Positions 1-8,671 of a DNA stretch of 64,000 bases are shown here, one piece after another. The stretch is from Chryseobacterium phocaeense. GTDB lineage: Bacteria; Bacteroidota; Bacteroidia; Flavobacteriales; Weeksellaceae. The translations under genes were made by a program, and so were the position numbers. The stretch is taken from NCBI RefSeq assembly GCF_900169075.1, contig NZ_LT827015.1:372001-436000 (forward strand). The letters are read 5' to 3'. The notes beneath the pieces were generated by a model that worked only from the letters and a program-made list of their open reading frames with translations, was not told the DNA's origin and made no database searches. Within the stretch, counting starts at the first letter, position 1, and every line of letters begins with the position of its first letter.

Positions 1-121
1 AGGCATCATCGTTTCCTATGGAAAAAATACCGTTTGAAGCAAAAGTAAGGTCTTTTGAAATAACCTGGGCAGACACATTCTGGATAATCAGGATGAGCCC
101 TAATAATAAAGTTTTTTTCAT
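1..121 (-). CDS. Secreted protein, N-terminal part only
   Basis: The reverse strand opens with ATG at 119-121 and reads in frame to the window edge (40 codons). It begins MKKTLLLGLILIIQNVSAQ, a clear Sec signal peptide with likely cleavage after the Ala of VSA. About 20 mature residues follow (VISKDLTFASNG...FSIGNDDA), too few to assign a family. Short mature starts of this kind are common in flavobacterial T9SS substrates, but no sorting domain can be seen here. The gene continues beyond the window. Confidence 0.75.
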   Translation of the reverse strand, partial: MKKTLLLGLILIIQNVSAQVISKDLTFASNGIFSIGNDDA

Positions 122-338
122 TGTTTAGATATTTGTATTAAAGAAATATAGAGGGTAATATTTTTATAAACATTGAAATCTCACAGTTTGTTTCTGCAAT
201 TTTATGAAGAGAATCCGGGGGATCAAAAAAAGTGACTATTACATATATGTTACATAGATGTAACTGGTTGAAAATCAATTTTAATTACTATATTTTATTT
301 CTCTTCTTGTTGATATAAATTAAGTTTAAAACAGAAAA

Positions 339-360
339 AACCTCCGGTTTTCCGGAGGTT
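339..360 (-). terminator. Intrinsic terminator of the RNase G/E gene
   Basis: A perfect stem AACCTCCGG / CCGGAGGTT with a TTTT loop. On the minus strand it is followed by a T-run, and it lies just beyond the RNase G/E stop codon. Confidence 0.85.
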
Positions 361-371
361 TAAATTTTGTC

Positions 372-1931
372 TTAATTAGAAAACTCAATCAATTCTTCTT
401 TTTTGGAATTGTAAATCTTGTATTCTAAATATTTAAAAGAATCCCTTGGGATGATGGTTACCCATTTTTTGTATTTCATAAACCATTTCATCTGGATACT
501 TTTGATACCTTTGGTAAGGTAGGCTTCCACGAACGGATGTACATGCAGGAAGATTTTTCCTTTCTCTTTCTGAAGGATGCTTCTCAGGGTTTCACCCATT
601 CTTTCCACGATGACAATAGGAGCTACAATTTCTCCGTCTTTGTTCGGGTTTTCTTCTTTGGTCTCGATCTGTTTTTCCGGACGGTTTCTCTGTCTGGTAA
701 TCTGGATGAGCCCGAATTTACTTGGTGGAAGAATTTTGTGGCGGGCTTTGTCCCTTTTCATTTCTTCCTTAAGATGTTCGTACAGATCCCTTCTGTGTTC
801 AGGGTTCTGCATATCGATGAAGTCGATTACAATGATGCCTCCCATATCGCGGAGACGAAGCTGTCTGGCAATTTCAGTAGCTGCCATTTTGTTTACTTTC
901 AGAGCGTGCTCTTTGTTTACTGCGGTTCCGGTAGTGATGTTATTTCCGGAGTTTACGTCAACCACGTGCAGTGCTTCCGTATGCTCAATAACAAGATAAG
1001 CGCCTTTTGAACTAGGAATATTAACGTGCTTTCCAAAACTCTGTTTGAGCTGTTTTTCTACGTTGTAATATTCCAGAAGAGGAATGTGGGAATTATAAAA
1101 CTGGACAATATTCTTTTTTTCAGGAGCGATTACTTCTACATAATTCCGCATATCGTCTACCATCTGTTCATCATCACAGATGATGCTCACGAAATCCTGG
1201 TTGAAATTGTCTCTTAAAATAGCTGAAGCTTTGTCTTCTTCGCTTAAAACCCTGGCCGGAACTTTACTTTTCTGGATGTTTTTGAAGGTGCTTTCCCATT
1301 TCTGGATCAGCTGATTCATATCATTGTGCAGGTCTGCCACTTTCTTTCCTTCCGCTACCGTTCTGATGATCACCCCGAAACCTTCAGGTTTGATGCTGTC
1401 GATAAGCGTTTTCAGCCTTTCTTTTTCCTCAGAAGTCCTGATTTTTTTGGAAATAGAAACTTTGTTGTCGAAAGGGATCAGAACCAGAAAACGTCCTGTA
1501 AGTGAAACCTGGGTAGAGATCCTGGGACCTTTTGTAGAAATTGGTTCCTTGGTGATTTGAAGCAGAACCAGATCGTCTTTTGCAATGACTTTGTCTACGG
1601 TTCCGTTTTTGTCTATTTCGGGTTGTATTTCGAAATTTTTTAAGCTTGAAGTGCTCTGTTTCTTAGAAATGGTATCTTTTAAAAACTTTCTGTAGGTAAG
1701 GTATTGAGGGCCCAGATCCTGATAATGAAGAAATGCATCCTTATCGTACCCTATGTTTACGAATGCTGCATTCAGGTTGGGTGCCAGTTTTTTTACTCTT
1801 CCTACAAACAGATCTCCAACTATAAATTCGCTTTTGTCCTCTTGCTCATGAAGTTCACATAGTCTTCCGTCTTCCAGTAGCGCGATCTTTGTAAGATCAT
1901 CTTCATGCGAAACTATTAGTTCTTTCTTCAT
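372..1931 (-). CDS. rng: Ribonuclease E/G family protein (RNase G, CafA)
   Basis: A 519-residue RNase E/G-family endoribonuclease, expected to act in the cytoplasm on 5'-monophosphorylated RNA, in rRNA maturation and in mRNA decay. An S1-like RNA-binding region (GDLFVGRVKKLAPNLNAAFV, about residues 38-130) is followed by the catalytic domain with both metal-ligand motifs, VVDVNSG and IVIDFIDM. The length matches RNase G, with no long RNase E scaffold tail. The typical start MKKELIVS supports the chosen ATG. The gene lies beside the 29-residue basic peptide and HU, an arrangement that suits housekeeping RNA and ribosome functions. Confidence 0.95.
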   Translation of the reverse strand: MKKELIVSHEDDLTKIALLEDGRLCELHEQEDKSEFIVGDLFVGRVKKLAPNLNAAFVNIGYDKDAFLHYQDLGPQYLTYRKFLKDTISKKQSTSSLKNFEIQPEIDKNGTVDKVIAKDDLVLLQITKEPISTKGPRISTQVSLTGRFLVLIPFDNKVSISKKIRTSEEKERLKTLIDSIKPEGFGVIIRTVAEGKKVADLHNDMNQLIQKWESTFKNIQKSKVPARVLSEEDKASAILRDNFNQDFVSIICDDEQMVDDMRNYVEVIAPEKKNIVQFYNSHIPLLEYYNVEKQLKQSFGKHVNIPSSKGAYLVIEHTEALHVVDVNSGNNITTGTAVNKEHALKVNKMAATEIARQLRLRDMGGIIVIDFIDMQNPEHRRDLYEHLKEEMKRDKARHKILPPSKFGLIQITRQRNRPEKQIETKEENPNKDGEIVAPIVIVERMGETLRSILQKEKGKIFLHVHPFVEAYLTKGIKSIQMKWFMKYKKWVTIIPRDSFKYLEYKIYNSKKEELIEFSN

Positions 1932-2168
1932 TTTGTTATAAGATAAAAATTATTAAGATTATAGGAAACCAGCGTTTTTTTTAGCAGATAAATAATACTA
2001 AATATAAGCATTTTAGAATAAAGGTGCTCTATTATTTAAAAAAATATCTGCAGAAGCCGTTGTTTCTTCCCGTAATCTTATCGTTGCAAACAAAAATATA
2101 GTCGGTGAACTCTAAATAAATAGAACCACCAACTATATTATTATATTGTAAATCTCGGGAAAAAGAGA

Positions 2169-2258
2169 TTATTTTTTCTTATGTCTGTTTGCTCTTCTTC
2201 TTTTCTTTCTTTTGTGAGTTGCAACCTTGTGTCTTTTTCTTTTCTTTCCGCTTGGCAT
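2169..2258 (-). CDS. 29-residue highly basic ribosomal-type peptide (mS38/bS22-like)
   Basis: A small minus-strand ORF, ATG at 2256-2258 and stop at 2169-2171. It encodes 29 residues starting MPSGKKRKRHKVATHKRKK, with about 19 Lys, Arg or His and no acidic residue. The composition and the KKRKRxK...KRKKRRR pattern resemble the very short small-subunit proteins of the mS38/AURKAIP1/bS22 type. I infer a ribosomal protein from composition and from its position between RNase G and HU. A similarity search has not been run. Confidence 0.75.
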   Translation of the reverse strand: MPSGKKRKRHKVATHKRKKRRRANRHKKK

Positions 2259-2300
2259 AATTTTAATTTTTTAGTAACTAGTTAATATTCAGTTAATTTT

Positions 2301-2591
2301 TTATTTTACTGCGACTTTCGTTTTCACTTTCTCCACAAAAGATTTTGAAGGTTTGAAAGCAGGAATGTTGTGAGCAGGAATCTCAATTGCAGTGTTCTTA
2401 GAAATATTTCTTCCTGTTTTAGCAGCTCTTGTTTTAATGATAAAAGATCCAAAACCTCTCAGATAAACGTTATCTCCATTATACATAGAAGTCCTGATCT
2501 CCTGCATAAAAGCTTCTACAACTTTCTGTGTTTCATTCTTTTCTGTTCCCAACTTATTTGAGATGGTGTTTACCAATTCTGCCTTTGTCAT
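2301..2591 (-). CDS. hup: HU family DNA-binding protein
   Basis: A 96-residue histone-like protein that bends DNA as a dimer. The N-terminal helix pair (MTKAELVNTISNKLGTEKNE) and the signature GDNVYLRGFGSFIIKTRAAKTGRN are present, with the beta-arm AIEIPAHNIPAFKPSKSF and its conserved Pro near residue 75. The length is the family norm. It has its own promoter upstream on the minus strand. Confidence 0.95.
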   Translation of the reverse strand: MTKAELVNTISNKLGTEKNETQKVVEAFMQEIRTSMYNGDNVYLRGFGSFIIKTRAAKTGRNISKNTAIEIPAHNIPAFKPSKSFVEKVKTKVAVK

Positions 2592-2621
2592 TTCCTTTTT
2601 TAATTTTAAATTTTAGGTGTG

Positions 2622-2653
2622 CAAATTTAGTTAAAAAAATTGAATACTAGCAA
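2622..2653 (-). promoter_or_regulatory. Promoter of the HU gene
   Basis: Read on the minus strand, a TTG (2651-2653) is followed after 21 nt by TAAATTTG (2622-2629). This matches the Bacteroidota pattern TTG-N17-23-TAnnTTTG and lies about 30 nt before the HU start codon. Confidence 0.6.
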
Positions 2654-2728
2654 ATTAGTGGTGAAATTTTTTGTGTAAAGAGTTAGAGTTTTTATATTTC
2701 CTCTATATTAATATTACGTTAAATATGG

Positions 2729-3400
2729 CTACATGCTGGAATTGTAGTAGCCATTTTCTACGCAGAAACGGATGAGATGCAGTTTTGTTTTCAGTCCCAG
2801 TTTTTCCGTAAGCCTGTTGATATAAGTGTCAATAGTACGGGTGCTCAGGTTTAGTTTTTCTGCAATTTCCTTATTGCTGTATCCTTCATAGCAGAATTTC
2901 ATCAGCTGTATTTCGGTGGGATTAAGCTCTTCCTGGCCTTTTTTCTGCCTCTCCATATAGTTTTGTACAGCGAGGGGCTGTTGTTCCCATTCCTTTGAAT
3001 ACTGCTCATAATCAAAGCTGTCAGAAGCTACACTGCCTTTAATAATATCTTTTATGATCGTACTTTTTTTCTCACAGTAATAGATATTGGGGATTTTGGA
3101 TAGGATATCAGCCATATCTTCCTGATAGGTGCTGGAATATGTGACGATTGGCGTTTCCGTATTGTTTTTGCGGATGTATTTGATAGCCTCTATCCCGCTT
3201 AATACCGGCATAAACAGTTCTATAATAAATACATCTTCCTGTCTTCTGTAGATTCTGTTCACCAGCTCATGCCCATTGTTGCAGTCATTCAAAAGCATAT
3301 AGAATGGATTTTCCATAAGGGTTTTGATCATGATCTTTTTAAAGTAAAAATCACTGTCAGCAATGGAAAACCGCAATGTATTTGATAGTAGTTTGCTCAC
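2729..3400 (-). CDS. LuxR/NarL-type response regulator with altered receiver
   Basis: 223 residues. The N-terminal receiver-like domain (about 9-125) carries ADSD for the acidic pocket and the LFMPVLSGIEA loop. The phospho-acceptor position is Glu61 (FIIELFMP) instead of Asp, a natural phosphomimetic substitution. The C-terminal domain (about 155-217) is a LuxR/GerE helix-turn-helix: LNPTEIQLMKFC, YSNKEIAEKLNLSTRTIDTY, RLTEKLGLKTK. No histidine kinase lies next to it. It is divergent from, and adjacent to, the T6SS tssO-tssR operon, so it probably regulates the T6SS independently of phosphorylation (inference). Confidence 0.9.
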   Translation of the reverse strand: MSKLLSNTLRFSIADSDFYFKKIMIKTLMENPFYMLLNDCNNGHELVNRIYRRQEDVFIIELFMPVLSGIEAIKYIRKNNTETPIVTYSSTYQEDMADILSKIPNIYYCEKKSTIIKDIIKGSVASDSFDYEQYSKEWEQQPLAVQNYMERQKKGQEELNPTEIQLMKFCYEGYSNKEIAEKLNLSTRTIDTYINRLTEKLGLKTKLHLIRFCVENGYYNSSM

Positions 3401-3527
3401 TTTTTTAATTCTGTTTGGTGCTAGTTTTTGAAAATCGAGAGGTCTAATTTAGGAAAAACTTATGAAAGTTGAAATTAATCTTAAGTTAATTAGGGTTTTC
3501 ACGAATAAGCCTCAGGAAAAATACGTA

Positions 3528-3556
3528 TTGCCTATAAAATTTTTTTTTTATATTTT
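3528..3556 (+). promoter_or_regulatory. Likely promoter of the tssO-tssR operon
   Basis: TTG at 3528-3530, an 18-nt spacer and TATATTTT at 3549-3556 fit the Bacteroidota promoter with one mismatch in the -7 box. It lies 26 nt before the ATG at 3582, which argues against using the upstream in-frame ATG at 3462. Confidence 0.5.
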
Positions 3557-3581
3557 CACAGGCCAAACAAATTACAAATAT

Positions 3582-4115
3582 ATGTCTTCTAACAGGGAAA
3601 AAAAATTAAACAAATCTGACGTCAGAGCGGGCATTTGGAAGTTTATTCTTTCCTTCGCTGTTTTGTCAGCAGTATCCTTTACCTGCCTGTTTCTCTTTTT
3701 TAAAAGCTACAGCATACAGAGAGAAGGGATTACCAAAGATGCTGATGCCTACAAAGAACTGATGGTTCGTGGTGATGTTCTAAGGGCTCAGATAGAGAAA
3801 ATCTATGAAAGGATGAACCAATACAGCATTAATAAGGTTGAGAATGAAGTCTTCCTTAAAACCGGTATTATGGATGATGTCAATGATGCAAAACTCATTA
3901 TGGGCAAAGACAGTGTTGATAATTTTAAGCATTATGCCGTTTTGCTGAAACAGATAGGCCCCATGCTGGCATTGAAAAGTGATATTGCGGGAGTAGAATA
4001 CAGAAAAAGATCTGTTTTAAGAGATCTGGACGATTGTATGAACAAGGTGGAAAGAGCGAATGGCCAGCTCAGAAAGGATCCTACAAGGAATTTTACAGGA
4101 GGAAGAAGAAGGTAA
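3582..4115 (+). CDS. tssO: T6SS membrane-complex protein TssO
   Basis: 177 residues. A charged cytoplasmic N-terminus (MSSNREKKLNKSDVRAGIWK) precedes one transmembrane helix (about 21-43, ILSFAVLSAVSFTCLFLFF), then a helical periplasmic part with heptad-like charge patterns (about 55-175) and an Arg-rich end. This topology fits TssO, one of the Bacteroidota-specific T6SSiii trans-envelope subunits TssN-R. An in-frame ATG 40 codons upstream exists, but the promoter lies between it and this start. It is the first gene of a compact four-gene run ending in tssR. Confidence 0.8.
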   Translation: MSSNREKKLNKSDVRAGIWKFILSFAVLSAVSFTCLFLFFKSYSIQREGITKDADAYKELMVRGDVLRAQIEKIYERMNQYSINKVENEVFLKTGIMDDVNDAKLIMGKDSVDNFKHYAVLLKQIGPMLALKSDIAGVEYRKRSVLRDLDDCMNKVERANGQLRKDPTRNFTGGRRR

Positions 4116-4133
4116 CATAAAAAAAGAAAACAC

Positions 4134-4658
4134 ATGCAGGGTCATATTACACTATCTAAAAAAGAAAGACACTATCAGTTTTTATATTTGATACTGATGC
4201 TTTTGGCAGCCATGATATTCCTTGGAATTATCTTTTTAAAAGGTTTTGATTCTCCGTTCTCGGATGAAGATGTAAGAGGACTGGAAAGCCTTAAACAAAA
4301 AGCAGAATTTGAACGCCAGCAAAAGGTGATACAGCCGGAGGTAGACAGTGCCTATGCCAGAATAAGCAGGATCAGGGATAAAGCTCCTGAACCTTTTGAA
4401 GAGGGAAATATCATGAATGGTGTAAATGGAATTGCCAGTTATTTCAACAGTAATCAGGTTATTGATATCCGTAAAGACGGCTATACACAGATTTCTCATT
4501 TCTATAAAATGTACTATGATGACAAAAAAGTTATTTCTACCACTACAGAAGATATAAAAAAGTTTGAAAAAGAAGTGGAAGATTGCAGAATTGGGTTCAA
4601 AGATACCCAGAACCGCCTGTTCGAAAGACAGAATGCATTAAGGGCAAGGACCCAGTAA
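4134..4658 (+). CDS. T6SS TssO-like inner-membrane protein
   Basis: 174 residues, 18 nt after tssO. A short cytoplasmic N-terminus is followed by one transmembrane helix (about 16-38, LYLILMLLAAMIFLGIIFL) and a predominantly helical periplasmic region with many Lys, Glu and Gln and a coiled-coil look at 120-170. It has the same overall plan as the preceding TssO. I take it as a second TssO-type or related membrane-complex subunit of the T6SSiii. Its exact letter in the TssN-R nomenclature cannot be settled from sequence inspection. Confidence 0.7.
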   Translation: MQGHITLSKKERHYQFLYLILMLLAAMIFLGIIFLKGFDSPFSDEDVRGLESLKQKAEFERQQKVIQPEVDSAYARISRIRDKAPEPFEEGNIMNGVNGIASYFNSNQVIDIRKDGYTQISHFYKMYYDDKKVISTTTEDIKKFEKEVEDCRIGFKDTQNRLFERQNALRARTQ

Positions 4659-4708
4659 CAAAGAAACATAAACATTAAAGGAATAAAACACATCACAATC
4701 ACTTAACT

Positions 4709-5617
4709 ATGAATTATTTTCAAAAAAACAAAAAGAACATTATTATTGGTGTTATCGCAACACTGCTCATTGCCGCTCTCGTTGCGCTGTGGCTGCAGAA
4801 AAAGGTGATCCATTCTGCCGATGATATTGTGGGAATTGTAAGTCCAACCTCATTATCGGTAGGAGATACGCTTCTGTTTGAGGACAAAACCCAGTTTGCA
4901 AAAACCAAGAGATGGAGTTTTGGAGACGGAACGAACTCTGACAAGAGTTCGGGGATTCACTTTTACAACAAGCCGGGCTACTATCTGATTAGTCTGATTA
5001 TTGATGACAAGTACACTAAAACCTTCCCGGTAATGGTTTCTGCAAGAACTCAGAAAGTAAAAGATACCATGAGGATGACTACCACTATCGAAGCACCTTT
5101 ACAGGCAATGCAGAACGAGAATGTTACATTCCGTGCTATTTCGGAAGCTACAAAATTTGCCTGGAAATTTGGCGAAACAGGAAGTACCGATGCGAAAGAG
5201 AAGATGGCTATTTATTCATATAAGAAACCGGGGGATTACCGTGTTGCCTTACTTACGGAAGAAAGCGAAGAGCCCATCTATCACATGATCAAAATTCTTC
5301 CTGCCTACAATTCTCTTGAACAGGACGAAATCCCGGTAGAAGATGCTTACAAAAAGGTAGATGACGATTTCAAATACCACCTGCAGCAGATTGCGAACGG
5401 GAACAGTTTCAATATGCATTACAATTATCTTCTCAATACATATCTGTGTAACAATGAAAACACAGTGGTAAAAGTAAGCGACAGCAAAGCCAACAACTTC
5501 TATATGTACTGTGCCGGTCTTCAGTTTGATAAAAACGTCGTGATCCAGAGTGTAAAAGTAAACCTGGATGATAAGCAGAACTGTGTAACGAAAGTTGACA
5601 TTAACCAAAGCAAATAA
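4709..5617 (+). CDS. T6SS-associated PKD-domain membrane protein (TssP-like)
   Basis: 302 residues. An N-terminal transmembrane anchor (about 10-29, NIIIGVIATLLIAALVALWL) is followed by two PKD-like Ig folds in the periplasm. The first has the motif WSFGDGTNS with FYNKPGYYLISLI (about 45-110). The second has FAWKFGETGS with SYKKPGDYRVALL (about 125-185). The C-terminal 100 residues are unassigned and contain three Cys. It is third in the operon and directly before tssR, so it is probably the TssP component of the Bacteroidota T6SS membrane complex. The assignment is by position and topology. Confidence 0.7.
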   Translation: MNYFQKNKKNIIIGVIATLLIAALVALWLQKKVIHSADDIVGIVSPTSLSVGDTLLFEDKTQFAKTKRWSFGDGTNSDKSSGIHFYNKPGYYLISLIIDDKYTKTFPVMVSARTQKVKDTMRMTTTIEAPLQAMQNENVTFRAISEATKFAWKFGETGSTDAKEKMAIYSYKKPGDYRVALLTEESEEPIYHMIKILPAYNSLEQDEIPVEDAYKKVDDDFKYHLQQIANGNSFNMHYNYLLNTYLCNNENTVVKVSDSKANNFYMYCAGLQFDKNVVIQSVKVNLDDKQNCVTKVDINQSK

Positions 5618-5663
5618 TACGATCCGGCACGGCCGGCTACACCAATCATTAAAATAAAATAGG

Positions 5664-8063
5664 ATGAAAAATAAATTTCCTCTAGCAGCATATTACATAG
5701 GATTATCAGTATTAATAACGAGCTGTCAGGTGAAACTGCCATATAAGAAAACACCCGAACCGTCGCAATACGGATCAGTGGACAACTCAAAGGTCGTAAA
5801 CGGGTACCCGAAAAAATCCGTTCCATGGATCGTGATTTCAGACAGATCCAGAAATACGGCTTATCTTGATAAAAGCGATGAAAAATCCTATAAGGAAGTT
5901 AAATTTCTGGAACCCCTGATGGTTCTGAAAAACAGGGATGGAATGGTAAAAGTGGCGGAATATGTTCCGGATGCTTTAATGAAAAAAGTTTCACCAAAAT
6001 CCATTAAAACATACGGGTGGATTCCGGAATCTGATCTTCTTCTGTGGAATAATTCCTTAAAAAGCGAACAGACAGGTTACCCGGTAAGAGTGGCTGTTGT
6101 TCCTAATAACAGTGAAGTGATCCGAAGCTCGGAAAGATACTATAAGAATGACTCCATTATGGTGTTCAATTCGCCAAGTCTTATAGAAGCAGCTAATGTT
6201 AAAATTCCTAACGGGCAGATGGTTTACGTCTACAAACAGGCGGAAAACAATAAGCGTTTTTTAGTGGGTAAGAAACCTTCCATTGACATAGACAGCATCA
6301 GTACCAATCTGTACGGATGGGTAAGTGCCAACGTGATCTCTGCATGGGGTGAGCGTTCTGCCATTAAGCTTAAAAATGATACCGGAATTAATGAAACTAC
6401 ACTGGGGATACATGAAGGATACCCTGGTGGAATGGATGATGACAGCAAAACGGCAATACTGCTTTCCGAAGTGAACAAGAGAACTCCTCTTGAAAATATT
6501 TACCCTGTAAGTTTACCACTAAATGAAGCTCCTTCTGCTGACCTGAAGACAAAGTATTTCACCAACATCCTGGATTATAGCAAAAACTATATATTCAATG
6601 TTTTGGGTGAAGCTATTTACTTCAACCGTTACAGAGAAATCACGGAAAGAGATAAAAATATCAATATCGTTTTTGCATTAGATGTGAGTGCTCCCAATGC
6701 ACCTTATGCACCTATTGTAAAATCCCTTCTGCAGGACCTGCAGCTTAGGTTTGAAAAGCCTTCTTATTTTAACGGAGTGAAATATGGAGTTGTTTTATAT
6801 AAAAATAACCCATGTGGTGAAAATGTACTGGCTTCCAGTCTAAGCACGGATTATAACAAAATCACCACTTTCATTGATCAGAGAACCAATGAGATGAACT
6901 GTTCCAGCAACAGCGGATACCAGCCGGTAGGAGAGGCTCTTACTGCTGCAGGAAATCTACTGGCCAATGTTCCGGATGAAACCAACATTGTGGTTACCGT
7001 AGGAACTTCTGCGAATCAGAGCGGAAATATGTACAGTGTAATCAGCTCCTTAACACAAGCACAGGCAAGACTGATCATGTTCCAGACCAGTGCAAGATCA
7101 TCCGATACCTACAACGATTTTGTATTGATGGCGGAAAATGTAGTGACCAATACCGCAAAAAATATTGCAGAACTTAAAAAACAGAAGATCATTAATCAAT
7201 ATGATGTTCTTACTAAAAATAATTTCAGCCTTGTAGAAGGGGATGCAGGTTTCTTCTCATTAGATTATCCAAAGCAGAGTATGTCTCAGGGATTCGTTAT
7301 TTTCCCTAAAAAAGGAGATGTTACGACGCCTGGTTACCTAAAAAAATCGGTTGACAGCCTTATTGCACAGGTGACACTGGATAATCAGACCATAGATAAG
7401 TCGCTTAACGAATATTTCCATTCTTCAGTGGGAGCAGGGAAAACAGATGTGGATCTGAAGTATAAATATCTCTATCCTGGTCTTACGAATCCGGTTTCTG
7501 CAGGAATTGCAGCCCAGCTGATCAATTATGGTAATCCCTTCCTCGTAAAAGGATATATTCCGAAAGACCTGAAAGATTATAAGCCAGGGATCGAAAAAGG
7601 AATTCTTATCTCTGAAACAGAATATGATAACCTTAAAAATTTCTATACTGAAGTTCATTTAAAAACTGAACCGGACAAACCTGGATTTAACCAGGCCAGA
7701 GCTATTAAAGAATACATCAGGCTTCTGAAAAAGTATAATCCAACTTTAAAATTCCTGGATAAATCTGAATTATACGAAAAACCGATGTCTTACGCCGTAG
7801 GAATAAGTACAGGTTTTGATAATTCAGAAGAAGAATTGATGTCGAAATTCAAGCTGAAAGGCTGGAAAAAATCTAAGATCGTTTTGAAGGAAACCGTAAG
7901 GAAATACTTCAAAGAATATAAAAACCTGGCAGAAAGAATGCTGATCCACAGAAACAGTCCTGCTGTAAAGATTCAGCAGAACGGGCAGACCTTCTACTGG
8001 CTTAATGAGTACTTTATGCCGAGCACCCAGATTTTTGAAGAGCCGGAATACACAAAACATTAA
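5664..8063 (+). CDS. tssR: T6SS membrane-complex protein TssR, lipoprotein with degenerate VWA domain
   Basis: 799 residues. The start MKNKFPLAAYYIGLSVLITSC is a lipoprotein signal with lipobox ITSC (Cys21). SH3-like segments ending in WIPESDLL and YGWVSANVISAW (about 50-225) come next. A von Willebrand A-like domain begins near residue 333 (NIVFALDVSAPNAPY). Its metal-binding DxSxS is altered to DVSAP. The length and order match TssR, the large periplasmic subunit of T6SSiii. It ends the operon, and a terminator follows within 50 nt. Confidence 0.85.
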   Translation: MKNKFPLAAYYIGLSVLITSCQVKLPYKKTPEPSQYGSVDNSKVVNGYPKKSVPWIVISDRSRNTAYLDKSDEKSYKEVKFLEPLMVLKNRDGMVKVAEYVPDALMKKVSPKSIKTYGWIPESDLLLWNNSLKSEQTGYPVRVAVVPNNSEVIRSSERYYKNDSIMVFNSPSLIEAANVKIPNGQMVYVYKQAENNKRFLVGKKPSIDIDSISTNLYGWVSANVISAWGERSAIKLKNDTGINETTLGIHEGYPGGMDDDSKTAILLSEVNKRTPLENIYPVSLPLNEAPSADLKTKYFTNILDYSKNYIFNVLGEAIYFNRYREITERDKNINIVFALDVSAPNAPYAPIVKSLLQDLQLRFEKPSYFNGVKYGVVLYKNNPCGENVLASSLSTDYNKITTFIDQRTNEMNCSSNSGYQPVGEALTAAGNLLANVPDETNIVVTVGTSANQSGNMYSVISSLTQAQARLIMFQTSARSSDTYNDFVLMAENVVTNTAKNIAELKKQKIINQYDVLTKNNFSLVEGDAGFFSLDYPKQSMSQGFVIFPKKGDVTTPGYLKKSVDSLIAQVTLDNQTIDKSLNEYFHSSVGAGKTDVDLKYKYLYPGLTNPVSAGIAAQLINYGNPFLVKGYIPKDLKDYKPGIEKGILISETEYDNLKNFYTEVHLKTEPDKPGFNQARAIKEYIRLLKKYNPTLKFLDKSELYEKPMSYAVGISTGFDNSEEELMSKFKLKGWKKSKIVLKETVRKYFKEYKNLAERMLIHRNSPAVKIQQNGQTFYWLNEYFMPSTQIFEEPEYTKH

Positions 8064-8081
8064 TTAATAGTCTATTATATC

Positions 8082-8112
8082 AAAAGCAGGAGTTTTTAAC
8101 TTCTGCTTTTTT
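8082..8112 (+). terminator. Intrinsic terminator after tssR
   Basis: Stem AAAAGCAGGAG / CTTCTGCTTTT around a TTTTTAA loop, followed by T-rich sequence, 19 nt after the tssR stop codon. Confidence 0.8.
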
Positions 8113-8129
8113 TGTTGATGTGAATAGAA

Positions 8130-8400
8130 GAGAATCAAGATGTCAGATGTCAGACTGTAAGTTGGGTGGTTGTATTGCTGGTGGCTTCGAGACCCTCAGC
8201 CACCAGATATTCGTCGGTGATCAACTATTTAGTTTCTTTTGCTATTTCCAGTTATTTGAACCCTCAGCCTTGCATGATCCCAGATCTCGCATCACGGCAT
8301 CCGAAAACTCATAACTCATAATTCATAACTTATAACTCAGCCATACTTTCAAACTCTCTCACTCTGAAACCCTCTAACCCCAAAACGCTCTAACCCAAAA
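8130..8400 (-). repeat. Composite dispersed repeat, copy 1 (inverted orientation)
   Basis: The core hairpin at 8178-8206 (GGTGGCTTCGA...TCAGCCACC) is the reverse complement of the cores near 28.2, 32.8 and 38.4 kb. Its flanks also match in reverse: GATGTCAGATGTCAGACTG at 8140-8158, and an AACTCAT-type heptad array at 8306-8340. It fills most of the non-coding space between tssR and clpV. Confidence 0.75.
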
Positions 8401-8487
8401 CATCTTTAAAACTTAAACAGTAAATCCCCGAATCGTGACTCTGAAATCTCTTCGTGTGATGAAAAAATAGGTCCTATTTCTCAAATA

Positions 8488-8667
8488 AGTGTAAAATTCC
8501 TGAATTTTCAGAATTGGAGCAATAATTATAAAGTGGCTTACAGTGATCTATGGCGGCGATTTTTAAATCTATAGTCGTAGAATTACTACAAGAAATCGTA
8601 GAATTACTACAAAATATGAAATTTATATCCAAATACTTTCAGAATCGGAATATGCGCTCTATATTTG
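8488..8667 (+). promoter_or_regulatory. T6SS-type promoter, copy 1 (no gene behind it)
   Basis: AGTGTAAAA at 8488-8496, then GTAGAATTACTAC at 8577-8589 and again at 8598-8610 (centres 21 bp apart), then a 49-bp gap, then TATATTTG at 8660-8667. The same architecture precedes both hcp genes. Between the operators and the -7 box lies a further shared block (TATCCAAATACTTT here). No ORF follows before the terminator at 8740-8773. Confidence 0.75.
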
Positions 8668-8671
8668 TTAA

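Noticed and set aside
3462..3581. 40-codon N-terminal extension of TssO
   Set aside because: A promoter-like TTG-N18-TATATTTT lies inside it, and the extension has no homologous look.
8120..8314. 64-codon plus-strand ORF after tssR
   Set aside because: It lies entirely within composite repeat copy 1, and its codons are explained by the repeat.
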